DNA of 64,000 nt from Undaria pinnatifida (taxonomy: Eukaryota; Sar; Phaeophyceae; Laminariales; Alariaceae): contig JABAKD010000017.1 in the NCBI GenBank assembly GCA_012845835.1, positions 1,168,001 to 1,232,000 on the forward strand. The letters run 5' to 3'. A model generated the notes under the pieces. That model had not been told where the DNA came from. It did not search any database and saw only the letters and a program-made list of their open reading frames with translations. The position numbers were made by a program, and so were the translations under genes. Positions within the stretch are counted from its first letter, which is position 1. Each line of letters starts with the position of its first letter. This document shows positions 22,000 to 34,900 of this stretch, one piece after another.

Positions 22000-23040
22000 G
22001 TATGTGATGTGACTGCACTACAACGCATGTGTGCTGTGTGTATGTGCTGCATGCGCGGTATGCGAGGTATATACCGCACACGACGTGCGTAATGCATGTA
22101 ATGGATGTGCGATACAGCAGTAGCGTCCCCTTCTGCATGTTTCCGCTATTATTGCTGGAAGTTCCTACCTTTGCCCAAACAATTTTACAGGCACAATACC
22201 AGGCGCAACCGGGACTACTCGATCGACTCGTACTGCAACAGGTCCTCTACTGAACGTGTGATACATGACGGATGTGATATATGCGATGTGCGTGTTGCAT
22301 GTGCTGCATGAACTACCTGGTTGTACGACGTATGTCTTTGCATGTGCTGCATGTCCCGCATGTTGTGTGTGACGTATCCGCTGTAGATGTGTATGCGCAC
22401 GCTGTATGTATTTTATGTGCCCTCGGTACTGTTGTATGCGCTGTATGTCCGGCATGTTCTACTGCTGTACTTGGGGTATGTATTGCATGTGTTGTACATG
22501 TGTTGTGTGTCGTGTGTGCTGTATGTTATGTACGTGTCGTATGCCATGTATGTGTCGTATGTGTTGTATGTACTACATGCGAGTTTTGCGTGGTATGTGA
22601 TATCTGTATGTGCGATAGATATCGTATGTACGTGCTGTGTACACGTATGTATGCGATGTATGTGCTGTGTGTGCTGTACTGGTCGCACGTGCTGTGAGTG
22701 CGGTATTTGTTCTATGTTTGGTGTTTGTTGTATGAGCTCTTATTTGCGGTGTACGTGCGTCGTACCGTCCTGAAACTGGCACCATGTTTTATATGACCCG
22801 CACTTTAGGAGGTACAAACGTGGGCGTGTGGGGTACGTACGACGTCGCCTCCAGGAAGCGGCACGTATGTGGGTCAGAAAGAAACACGCCTGTATGTTTT
22901 GCGTCTCACGGCGTACGTTTGTATGTGCTGTGTGTGCGTCATATGTGCGTCATACCACCCAGAAACCCACCGCTGTGTATGCTCCACTTTTGACGGGGTA
23001 CTCATGTACTGTATGTGCTGTATGTGCGTCGTAACCTCTA
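22000..23040. repeat. TG-rich degenerate repeat tract
   Basis: Dense variants of tgtatgtgctg, tgtgttgtatg and cgtatgtgtcgtatg, with long alternating purine-pyrimidine runs. Overlapping open frames rich in Cys, Val, Tyr and Met are by-products. Confidence 0.7.
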
Positions 23041-23684
23041 CAAAGGGGCACGCCACCAGAACGGATTGAACACGCATCGTTCAACCGGCGGGGCGATCTG
23101 CAGCACACATGTGCCAAAATTATGTTACTGCTGCAAAAGCTGATAACCTCACATGCCATATACGTACGAGTATGATGTGATCAGTGCTACTTTCGAAAGT
23201 CTTTGGCAGTCTTTGGAGCGTTGCACGACCGCGCACAGTAACACTGCAATAGTACGTGCCACGAGTTTCACACCTAACGGTAACAGGGCGGGCAAAAAAC
23301 AACGAGACGCACTGCCGTGTTCCACTCTCTCGCACCCTTAACATATCCATGGAGACGGAAGAAAGTCATAGCGACAAGTGCCAAGTGTGAGGGGGGGGAT
23401 GGGGGCAGAACGGTGTGCGAGCTGTGTGGGTGGGGGGTGTGCGACCGCGACTCTAGTCTGTCAGGGTGTATGCGCTTTCGTCAAATAGAGCGTGTGCGCC
23501 TCATCATCATCATCATCATGCTGCCGTCGTCTCACCAGCTCTCTTTGAAGTTACTGAGGAAAAATGTGTCTGCAAAAGCAGACTCTCAATTTTTTTTCCA
23601 AGAAACTGAGTGGCAGAGCAAACTCAGAAAGCGGACTCAAAAACTGCTTGTTAGGCGCCACTGTTATAGGGCTTAGTTTAGGCG

Positions 23685-24060
23685 GTTGGTTAACCTTTTA
23701 CCAGTGGTCAAACGGACCAGTACCCGCTAACCATTCCTTAACGAATAGCGTCGTCGACAGACCATGGTTTTGGGGTCGTGGGCTCGAAAAACACCATCTA
23801 CCAATAACTAGCTTTTGCGACGTTCCCCATGTCGAACCTGATAAAGTATCTCCCCAGGTAATGGAACCGCGTGGATATTGACACGTCCGCTCGATATCCG
23901 GCCGACCTGCTACCCCGCCGTTCCAGGGAGGGCGAGTGTTGTGAGTAATTGTAAGGCTCAGGTTGGGGTAGGCAATTCGTTAGCCTTTTACCAGAGTGGT
24001 CAAACGGATGAATGCCCCCTATTTCCTTAACGACAAAGGGGCAAAGAGGACTCAGCAAGC
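23685..24060. repeat. REP-7, two diverged copies
   Basis: ggttaaccttttaccagtgg and gttagccttttaccagagtgg, each followed by tcaaacgga and then ccttaacga. A reversed match is at 37885-37945 (ccgtttgaccatttgcaaaa). Confidence 0.5.
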
Positions 24061-25815
24061 CAATCGCAGCGATCGTGTGGAAACTCCCGGAGGGTCAGAT
24101 TTTTTATACCATCGATTTTGCCCGAGAGGAAAAACCAAAGATTAAAAACTCTTGGAAAAGCAATGATCACACAGCAGACATTTCAAGCTGTGTTCTTCAG
24201 CTCCTCCGACCATCATCTCATGCAACTGTTGGATTGGGCGAGGCCTCCCGCCCTGAGGCAGAAAATGTCGCCCCGCACTGATCAACCAGCAACGTGGTAA
24301 TTCCTGACAAGAAAATCACGGATCCACCAGAGTCGATCCCGATTTAGCTGTCGGCATTCTTCGGAAACAAAAGAACACCCCTGGCACATGTCGGTCAAGG
24401 CGATTATCTTGGTGCGAATGCGGATAGCCGCGCAAGCGTTGTTTGTGGGTGTGTGCGTGTCGATAGTGCGAGTGTTTATGGACGACACTGAAAACCCGCA
24501 GGTCGATGCTATGAATGTCGCGTGTAGCTATCCAGTGCTATGCACCGAATAACGAAAACCGGGAGAGGGGGCATGTGGTTGCTGTCCCCCTTCATGTAGA
24601 GGGAACAGTTTTTTGCCTTCGGAGAGAACGCCTACCCTTTCCTGCACAGACGAGACAACAATTTGTCGTGTTTGTGGCTATCAATACTGTCGGCAAAGTA
24701 CGTATATTTATCCGCTTGGCCGTAACGCGACGTGATGAATAATCTCATGACGCGCTACGGCGGCACCCCACTCCTAAGATTATCCCGCTACTCGTTCAAC
24801 CCACTCGTCTGGTTCCCGAGTCTTTTCCTAGCTGGGGCATGTCTAGGTCACTCGTTTTCAACAGCATAACAACATAACGCCAACACAACACCAAAACCTG
24901 AAACGAGCAAACGACACCCGGATATCGATTACCATCATAACGTAAATCCGCAGCACAACCAGAAGTCAACAAAACCAACAAAAAATACCAACAACACCAA
25001 CATAAATCAACAACACAAACGCAGAAAAATATGCTTATAAAGGACCCCACTCCCTTCTATACTAGGAGAAATGGCACGCGCTCTCGCACCCTTTCTACTG
25101 AATCAGCCACACACTATTCTCCTTAATCCAGGACGAGTGAAAACCCAACCACAAAAATCAAATCCCGCATTAAACCCAAGCAATGTCAGCCCCCAAAAAC
25201 GGGCACAGCACCTTAGGGCCAAGCGTAGGTAGTGTGCTGAACCGGAGGCCACGATGATTCAGTCTGCAACTTGACACTTTTATATGGCTAATCAACGACA
25301 ACTACGAACGAAAGCGACAAGATAGCGGGAGCGAGCTGCTAAGTCGGCCGTTCACTTGCGCTTTGGTAGACGCGCGCACGGTTCTTGTTTTTGAGGCGCC
25401 CCCACTTTGAAGAGCCCGGTATATACCTCAAACACCAATATAACTGATCGAAGAGAAAAAAACTAAAGTTCTAGCGGATGGAAAATATAGTGGTGGCCTA
25501 CGTACAACATAGAACGAAACCTTTTGAACGAGATAAAAATGAAATTCCGACGTTCAGAAGAAGCCGGTTCAGCCGAAAAAAAAGCCTATCTCTATCGTAC
25601 CACACTGAATAGCACCTGGGCCACCATTGTTCAGTGTGTTTTTATGTGTGCCTAAATGAACGACAAACTACACGAACGCGACAAGATAATCGGGAACGTG
25701 CTGTTTAGTCTCGACTGAGTACGTAGTTCATCTTTAATCGACGGCAAAGGTGAACGCAGAACGCGATCAGGCAGCGGCAGGAAGCGTGCCCAATCGGGAG
25801 GCTACGATGGTTGAA

Positions 25816-25988
25816 TCAGCCACTCTCCTTGATCGAAGACAAGTTGAACGCGGGTAGCGTACTGAACCGTCTCAGGATTGAAACCTTCGATCGCTCCATA
25901 TTCATCACCGCCTGGGCCATGGTCAGCTGACCCTCTGATTCGTAGTTTGTCGGCATGTCCAGCTTTCCCTCGATCGTCATTGAAGCCT
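25816..25988 (-). CDS. Gene B exon 11: C-terminal tail and stop
   Basis: 173 nt. The acceptor GTTCGCAG|AG completes a Glu codon with the previous G (phase 1). ASMTIEGKLDMPTNYESEGQ, then MERSKVSILRRFSTLP, ending KESG and TGA. Soluble, with Ser/Thr residues that could be phosphorylated. No copy of this exon from gene A is available for comparison, so it rests on phase, acceptor quality and position. Confidence 0.68.
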
Positions 25989-28900
25989 CTGCGAACGGGG
26001 CCGACCGGAAATCGGAGTATGGCAACAGAAGTCGGGCGTACCATGAGAAGGAATACATGCATGGGATCCACGTGAAGCGACCAGGCACACGATGAGGAAG
26101 AGCGTGGTTATACCAGCTGTCCACGTGGTGCACTAGCGGAGAACCTCTTCGTTTTCGCCATAAACTGCCACCCCTAGCGTAAGAAAAAAATATCTTCTCC
26201 CACTCACGCGGCTCCCAACCGCACCAAGAACCTACCCAATAAAAAAAACGCAAGGTGTTGTCATTGGAAACCCCATACACCCCGGGGATGGATACTATTA
26301 TCACCCTCTCTTCTACGGCGACGGGTGCTACAGTAGTCTAGAGGTAACAGTTTTCGTCGGAAATGTTTTGTTAATGACTGGGCTACCTAACCCTAAATCG
26401 TCGGAAGTAAGCATTTTTTTTTTTCTCATGATTCTCGTTTTGCACCTATTGGCCATGAGATGTTTTATCCGGTACATCTAGCAGCACTATTTCTTCCCAA
26501 ATCAGTGTTTGGGTGAAGACATGTCTTAAGCCTCCAAATTGAGGAATCTCAGACAAAAAGCCGTGCAACCTAATCTATCGTAGCACGCGTCCGGTCTAGA
26601 TGTGCACCGTTTTCCCTCTGAGGGTCCTCCCTTAAGGAGCTCCACATTTATTTCGCGGGCACAAAATATAATTTTTGAGAGCAAACCTGACAGGCGACCT
26701 GATGAGCAACGCCGCGGCCCAGGTATACAAACCCCATCATTTTGAAAGAGCAAGGATGTCATTGCCACGATTCGGGGGCTAAGGAGTTCCCGCGCCTTTC
26801 GGAACAACAATAATCGGCATTACATCTTTACTGTACCACTCGTCCAACAATCCAATACACATACAACTCTATGTGAGGTCAGCTACATCACACGCTACTA
26901 CCAGTACGTGCTCTAGAACCAGCACATACATGTATACTTCGAACTTTGGATATAGTTATGCATTTATTTATTGGTCGGGTCGCGAGAACGGATGTCTTGC
27001 GCAGGGTTGTTATGTTGTTTTGGGTCCGTCTTTTGCATTCGGCTCGGGGTCACTCTTTGCGAGTAACCCCTCTGTTCCTCTGCTGGTGTTAGGTTTGTCC
27101 TGATGATATATATGTGTGCCTTGACCAAATCAATCCGCAACGCATATGGTTATCTTCGGTGCCCCCCCGAAAAACTCGCCTAAAAGCCTTCTTGTCCGTG
27201 AGGTACTTAGTCGTACGTGCGAGTGCCTCATTTACGGTAGTAGGAGTATGATACTTCAATACCGTAGCCTTGGTGGGGTGAGAAAGGCCAAGGCTTCGGG
27301 AGGGAGGGTACCCAATTTTCAATGCCGGGGTTTAGCCCCTCGCGCAAGGGGTTCTGCACCCGCCGTCAAAAAATCCCTGAAGCGATATTTTTATGGTACA
27401 GCATCACGAATGCTACCATTCCCTTGCGGTATTAAGGCAATTATTGAACATCACTAATTAATGCTGAAGACCTCAAAGGAAAAGGGGGTTGCTCGCGCGA
27501 GTGACCCCTAGCCACTGCAAAAACAGCTCTCGAAAGTGACCCTTCCACACTGCAGGCTTGGTCGATGTTGAGTTACTCATGTTGGGAGCTCGTAAACTGA
27601 CATCGAGTTGCTCATGTTAGGATCTCAGAATCTATAGCTGCAACCCTGGTGTGGATAACGCCCTCGTATGATACATCTTCTAGTTTCATACCTGCATCCT
27701 CTTCTTCTTGCACACGTTTGCACGCGTTCAGGAACACCTTGCTAATCAAAAATGATTTCAAGAGGTTCTCGTCCAACATCTTTCGAACTTCAACCTCGGG
27801 TGGGTTGAAGATGTCCCGTTTCTGCTCAATTCCAGCCGCTTGAAACGTGCTCCATTCTCCAAGCTTGAAACAAAAAGCAGGCCAAACGTAAATGGGGGAG
27901 AGGGACGAGGGGGGTAGGGGAGGGGAGGAGATGAGAGGGGAGGGGAGGGGAGGGTGGTAAAAGCTCTGAAGCAATAGGCGCTTTCGTGCAAGCATCAACA
28001 TGCTTTTCAAGGAGCAACGTTTCGCGCATGTTCTACCCGTACGTTTTTTAATCCGAGAACAAGATTCCACACTTCTTACGCACCACGTAAGACCTTGCCT
28101 TTTCCGGCCCACTGCATCCCGGTGGACGTCTTTTACAACGAAGTGTCTCACAGACCAAGCGGAAGAACGCGTATGGTCCAAGAAGAACCTCGACAATGTT
28201 GATTTTTCTAACCTAGCGCTCGATCCCCTTCCTCTAGCAACGCCCATTCATGCGTTGTGAGAGGGAAGGAAGAGCCGTTCGACGATATCACATGACTACG
28301 TTATCGGAACACAGGGTATCCAAATTCAGGATATCCTCCACAGCTCTCACAGGTCGGCTCGGATCGTGGATAAAGGGTACCGCACTATTGTGTTATTTTA
28401 TGTTATGACATACCCCCTTTTTCAATACAGGGTCTGGGTCACTGGCACGATCGACACTTTTACTTTCCAGCTTCTGGACAAGCCGTGGTCACTGGTGTCG
28501 TCCCTTCGTCCCCCCGGTCATTGCCTTCAATTTTATTTCGCATAGGGTTCAGCAATCCCACTGCTCGTCGATTTTTCATCGAGTGTTGTTGTTAACTCAC
28601 GCTCTCGCGCTTTCCGCAAGTCAATTTGTGCATAAGAAAAGGTCCCAACGAATTTATGCGAGTATGCTCTCGGCGGGGCTCGAACGCACGAAACTGGCCT
28701 ATACCAGGCTCGAGGATAACCTGATACGCCACCGGGGCGACCGGTACGACTCTAGTCTATACCCCACTGATATAAGCGCGCTATTAGTAGAGTCATACCA
28801 CGGTAGGTAGGGGATGCAGTTGTTGGGTTAACTATTAATGTTTGTGTCCGGTTGAGATCCTCAAGCCTAGCCTAAGGGAGGAACTAACGGTTAGTCTAAC

Positions 28901-31900
28901 AACTTTACCAGTGTGTGTAGACTATACATATTCAGGACTAAGGAATAGACTGCTTGGCCGTGTTGCGTGAACGAATGATGACAATCAGACAAAAGCAAAT
29001 CAAAGGAAAACAAAACAGACAAACCAATTACTTCGTATTAAATATGCATCCAAACCAAACCAAACCAAGCCAAACTAAACTCAACAACACTGAACTAAAC
29101 GAAGCCAAAGCAAACCAAACCAAATGCAACCAAACAAAAACATGGCCTCCATCTCACCTGGAGCACCTTATTTCGCATGGCCGCCTCAATGTTAACCTCT
29201 AGCTCTGACCCCACCACAATGTACAAATCAACAATTTCTCGGAAAGCGACGTAAATTTCCCTGTCTGTCCCCTCCTCCGCCCGTCGAATGTATCTGTCCA
29301 CCTGTAGATTCACGTGTATTTAAACCATGGAGCAGAGCAAACGCAATCGGTTTAGCACCTTGATGAAAACGATGACACAGTATTAGAGGGAGGACGCACC
29401 TTAATCTACGTTTCCGGAAACGTGTATTAAGACCATGGGGCGAAGCGCACGCGGTACGTCTATGGAGTGCTGGTCACAATCGATTTGTGCTTCGATCGAG
29501 GTATAATACCATTTATTTTTTAGCTGAAATGGTTTCTGAATGACGGAGCTCCTGGATACAAAATCATTGGAAATGCGCTTTTTTGCATGATTGATTCTCG
29601 TTGCGTACCTAGGCCATGGGATTTTTCATCCGCGATAAAGCAGGTTTAGTTTTCTCCAAAATAGTTTTTGCCTCGGAGAAGGGTCTTAAGCTCCCGAATC
29701 GAGGAACGTCAGAAAAAAAGTGCTTCACCTCTATCGTAGCAGGCGTCCTTCCCCTTCCCTCACGCCGAACGTGGTGCAGTCGCGATGTCTAGAGGAGTTC
29801 CAACTCTAGTCAAACCGGCAGGGGAAAAAAGTTGACCGGGAAGGAAAATGCAGTCGCCACGAAGGCCAAGGATACCGTACAGGGGGTCACTCTTGGGGCC
29901 TTGTTTTGCAATGACTCCGAAGGTTATTCGTGCGAGTGAACCACCTGTTCCTGGCGGCCTTAGGCTTTGGTGCTGCTGTAAATGTGGCGATATGAACCCG
30001 CAATGAGATCGTTAGATACGCTGAGACGGACGATTCGCCTGGAGTGTGTTTTTTGCATACCATATATGACTCATCCCACGGTATCACGGTAGGGGTTGCA
30101 GTTGTCGGATTAACTAATAATGGACGTTTCCGATTGAGCTCCTCAAGTGAGGACCAACCGGTTAGTCATTGATCAAGTAACTTAACGAGTTACATATACA
30201 TATTTTTTTATGGATATGGCACAGAAGCTTGGCCGGGTTGCGCGAAACAATGTCTTCGAAGGCTTTTTTCCGGGTGATGATGGATGATGATGGATGACAG
30301 ATGATGTTGACATTGAGCTCCTCGTGTTAGGAGCTCTCTGAAACTTCTCAGAATCGGCTGCGCCGCTATCGTTGGATGGGTCAGGTGCAGACTGACTCGT
30401 GCGAGTATGATATGATAGTATGATGGCTCAAACCCGGTAGCGAAAAAAGACGCGTGCTACAATAGCGAGGTATACCGTTTTTTGGCGAAATGGTTTTTGA
30501 ATGACGGGGCTCCTTAACCCAAAATCGTCGGGAATACGACTATTTTTTTGCACGATTATTCTCATTGTATACATGGGCCATGGGATTTTTCATCCGGTAG
30601 CAGTTTTTTTTCTGTCTATAAATCACTTTTTGGGTCAAGACATACATGTCTGATGGTCCCAAGCTCAGGAAACCCAGAAAAAAGGTGGTGGTGCTACACC
30701 TCCATCGTAGCACGCGTCACAAGAGGTGTGATCAAGATACTACAATACCCGGTGGTAGCGTTCGACTCGATCATACCTATATATACCGAGGCATCAGGGG
30801 GCTCGTTCGTTCTCACTGTTACTTTCGTTTTTAGTCTCGTTGCCATTATTACCCCTACTGTGATTTGGCAAACGTGCTGCATGGATTTCTCAACGTCGTC
30901 CGCCCCTCCTGTCGAACACACCGGGGTCCACTTGCAACGGAAACGTGAGACCCATATTACCATGCCGCCAGTCAAACACAGTTGGTTTAGAATACCATCT
31001 ATGCACCTCCGCCAAGTAAGTGCCATCCTGCGAGGATGGGGATAACACAGACAGATAGAACATTATTATCTATCAAACGTACTTGGATTTTATGCGACGT
31101 TTGGCGCGTTCGCCGGTGGAGGCGCACCGAATTGTTTCTGTTTCTTCATGAGGACCCTCGCTTAAACATCTCTGTTCCGTCGCCCCAATACGAGCTTCGA
31201 GTAATCTTAACGCGATTTTGTGATGGGGGAAAAAAAATGAAACTACTAGTAGAGCGTGTAAAAACCAAAAAAAAAAAAATGCAGAAAAACACGAACGAAA
31301 TTCCGAAGATTTTTGGTTGTTTTTGGATAGAAATTCCGACGATTTGGCGCTGTTTTTCGGGCTAATCAAGGAGCCCGTCACCCTTCACAAACCATTTTAG
31401 CCTTAAAAAAAAGCATTCTACCTCTAGCGCAGCATGCGTCAGGACTCAGAGTCCTGCTGCACATGCTTGACGTATCCTAGATAGAGTAGAAGATGGCAGC
31501 ACTATTCGCACACTGATAGCAACAAATAGGCACAGTGAACATAATTTCAAGGGCAATTATAATACGACACTCACTCGAAGCACTAGGCACGCACGGGCCG
31601 CTTCTGTGGCAGTCGTTCCGACTCAGAGCACCACAAGTGGTTCTGCGCGTGGCAGCGCCTTCTGGGTGATAGCGACTACCTGGTAGTGGACACGGCGGGA
31701 AAACGCAAGGAACCCACAATAATATTGTCAAAAGGACTCACCGCCTTCAAGAAGTCGTAGGACTCGGAGCACAAGTAGTCCTGTACGTGCTTTGCGAACG
31801 CTTCATCCAAAATTGGGCATTCCATAAGCACCTGTGGCGAGAGGGAGGGAGGTCGTGAACACGCGGCCAGTCTCGCGCTAGTATTATTCGAGTCTGCCTC

Positions 31901-34900
31901 AAAGTGGTGACATACATGCTGGTGTTGGGAGCATTCAGACTCATGATAAGTCAATGTGGATGCTACGCTCCTCGCGCAAGGGCGTCTAATTGCTCGCTCA
32001 GAACAGGCAGCTTGAGGAAAACCGATTTTTTAAACCTGACCAACATTCTCATGGTCTTGGTGCAGAAGCAATAGTACGGTAGCAGAATGTATAGTACGGT
32101 GTCAGAACGACTAGTACTGTATCGGAATGAATGGTACGGTGGTATCACAAGCAATAATAGTACGGAGGTAGCAGAAGCAAAACAACTGTATCTGAACCAG
32201 TAGCACGGTATCAGAACGGGTAGTACGGTATAGATAGGAAGCAGTAGATAGTACGGTATCATCAGAACGATTGCAGTACAGTAGTACGGTATCACATACT
32301 AGTACAGAACAAGGCTACACTAGGGAGGGCTATGTTTTTTTGGGGGCCTTTTTTATGCAGGGGCTCGGGGTAACTCGCGCGAAGTGACATCTCTGCTCAT
32401 TTGCGGTCTTAGACGCGCGCTACGATAGACGTGGAACGCTTCGTCTAAAATGGTTTCCGAATGACGAGTCTCCTTAACCCAAATTCGTCGGAAATAAGCC
32501 AGAAAAAAACTTGCATAATTCTCGTTGTATCCCTAGGCCATGGGAGTTTACCTTCCGGCAGTAGTTTTGTTTTCCTTCAAATCAGTTTTTGGGAGAGGTC
32601 TTAAGTTGCCGAATTGAGGAACCTCAGCAAAAAAGTGTTGCACCTCTGTCGTAGCACGCGTCAGAGGTTGGTTCACCACTTTTTTTTGGGGGCTCTTCAT
32701 TTGCGGACGTCTACCCGTTTCTTCACCCATATAAACGGTTTCCATGTGAAAATTAATGTTCTACTCGATGAAGTAACGTCATGTAGTAGTAGGGTATCCT
32801 CCCAAACATGTTGCGAAAAAAATATTGAAAAATTCCGATGAATTTGGGTTAAGGAGCGCCGTCACTCAGAAAGAGCGTTTTAGCCAAAAATAGGTATACC
32901 ATATACCTCTATCGTAGCACGCGCGTCTCTACTTAGCGTTTGCTCTATGAACCCGCAATGGACTGGACATCTACGCTGCGCCGAAAAGCTCGCCCAAATC
33001 AATTTTTGTCGGTTAAGTACAGAGTTACTTGTGCGAATGTGATGGCACAAAACACGGCAGTTGGAATGGGGATACCCTCCATACAGGAGGCTTGGCTACA
33101 AACGCTATCCAAAGCATTTCGGTGCTTTGGTAGGTTACGATCCTCGTTTAGTGAGACACGTTCTCACAAAATGAAAGTGTTTCACAAAATGAAAGTGACA
33201 GCCCTCTTGTCAGGGTCAGGATGAAGTCGGGAGTCTTACTACGGTAGCCCCCCCGAACTTCTTTTTAAAACTTTTCTTTAACGAAATCGCCGGTTTTGAC
33301 ACCGGCGTCCGGCCGTATATCCTGACATACAATGTCCATTGACACCCCGACGTTATCGTTCGATAGGCCGTCCTTTGCAAAACAAGAAATGTAGGGAAAC
33401 TGTTTTGTTCATGACATTTTTTCTCGTGTCGAGCAGCCGTGAAACGTTCGTTAAAGAAAACCGGTGGTTTGGGGTGGGGCTTTCGTAGAATCAGTCTCGG
33501 ATGAGGGCTCCCGGTCCCGGGGCAGGGGGCCGCCTTGCCCTGAGCAAACTCTGCCCTTCTGAGTGGGCTTTCAGCGTAGGCGTTGACGTCGCGGACGGGA
33601 CGCATGCTGCGATAGAGTTCTAGCACATTGTTCGTTGTTTAGACCGTTTTTGAACTGACTGGGCCCTTTTGAACGAAATTCATTGAAATTTCGTTAGCTT
33701 GTTGTTTGAATAAGTTTCGCAGTACACCTGTACTTCATGGGGTTGGCAATGGTGTTAGTACTTTTGTGTTTTCCCAACTAGTTTTTTCGTGAAGGCCATG
33801 GCATCTATTTCTCAGGCAAAGAGGAGCCTCGGGAACAGGATGGTGCACGACGTATGCGATTGTAGAGGCACCAATTTGTTTTTAGCATTTATTTTGTTTT
33901 TTTCTGTGAGTGATGGACCTCCTTACTACGAGACTGATTCTACGATAGACCCCCCCCCACCCAGCACTTTTTTTTTAACGAACGTTTCATGGATTCTCGG
34001 CACAAGGAAGGATACAATTATTTGAAGACGAAGTATCCATGTATTTTCTCGTGTGCAAGGGCCTATCGATCGATGACGTCGGTGTGTCGAGGGACACCGT
34101 ATTTCAGAGATACGACCGGGAGCTGGTTTTGAGACCGTAAAGAGAAGTTGGGGGGGGGGTACCGTTGAACGACTCATGACCTATTCATACTATATCAAAA
34201 CACTATTATTACAATCGTCGGAAGGATCGCATTTTATTGCTTTGCTACTTGTATATGTTTTCTTTTTGCATACCTAGGCAAAATAGAGTTGTTCATCACT
34301 TAAGAAGACCGTTTTTTGTTCCCACGAGAACTTTCTTTTGGGGTAAGGTGTGTGGATCATTTTATCAAGCAACCATCCTCAAAAGGTACAATAATGGTGC
34401 GCCCTCAGCACGTGATACGATAGAGGTATCACAGCACTTTCGGTGTGAAATGGTTTCTGAATGACGGAAACCCTTAACCCAAAAATGTCGAAAACAGGTA
34501 ATTTTTGTCCATGATTCTCGTTGTATTCTATGATACCGTAGCATTTGTGAAGCAGCGATCGCATTATTCCCCCTCTCAATATTGTCTCCGTTGATCGCAC
34601 CGACATCTTTTTATACATATATATATCCGGCAAATTCTCACTCTCCGATTCGTCTGGTTCATTTTCATGGGGTATGGTACGAACCCCCTAGTACTTCAAG
34701 CCAGAAATTGGGGCTCGTTTAGTTTCAAAGAACTTTATGAAATTCTGCGTAGGAAACAGGGTGCTCGGATCATCCTAAGAGATAGGCAAATGGCGGAGTA
34801 AGAGATATATAACGTCAAGCAGACGTGGTCGCGGAGCGAATATGTTAGACGCTGAGTACGAAAATCCACTGCTTGTCCGAGGGGGTAACAAATTAAGACG

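Larger units (their letters stand above)
17614..25815. other. Spacer between gene B and gene A
   Basis: Contains upstream sequence of gene A, a CATGCC minisatellite, a degenerate MITE-1 at about 19068-19325, a TG-rich tract (22000-23040), a repeated block near 23690 and 23950, and AAC-rich DNA (24860-25020). 20080-20300 and 20400-20530 are diverged copies of one segment. No exon matching the RGS genes was seen. Open frames here carry no recognised domain. Confidence 0.5.

Noticed and set aside
22281-22785. Cys/Tyr/Val-rich small proteins
   Set aside because: Overlapping frames on both strands of a degenerate TG-rich repeat.
27612-28247. 211-codon single-exon gene
   Set aside because: Only 27692-27821 matches the RGS domain and carries proper splice sites; the rest includes a (GGGGA)-rich intron.
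28520-28560. Extra copy of RGS exon 9 (ttttatttcgcatag resembles its end)
   Set aside because: The match covers only about 15 bases and the upstream residues do not follow the exon.
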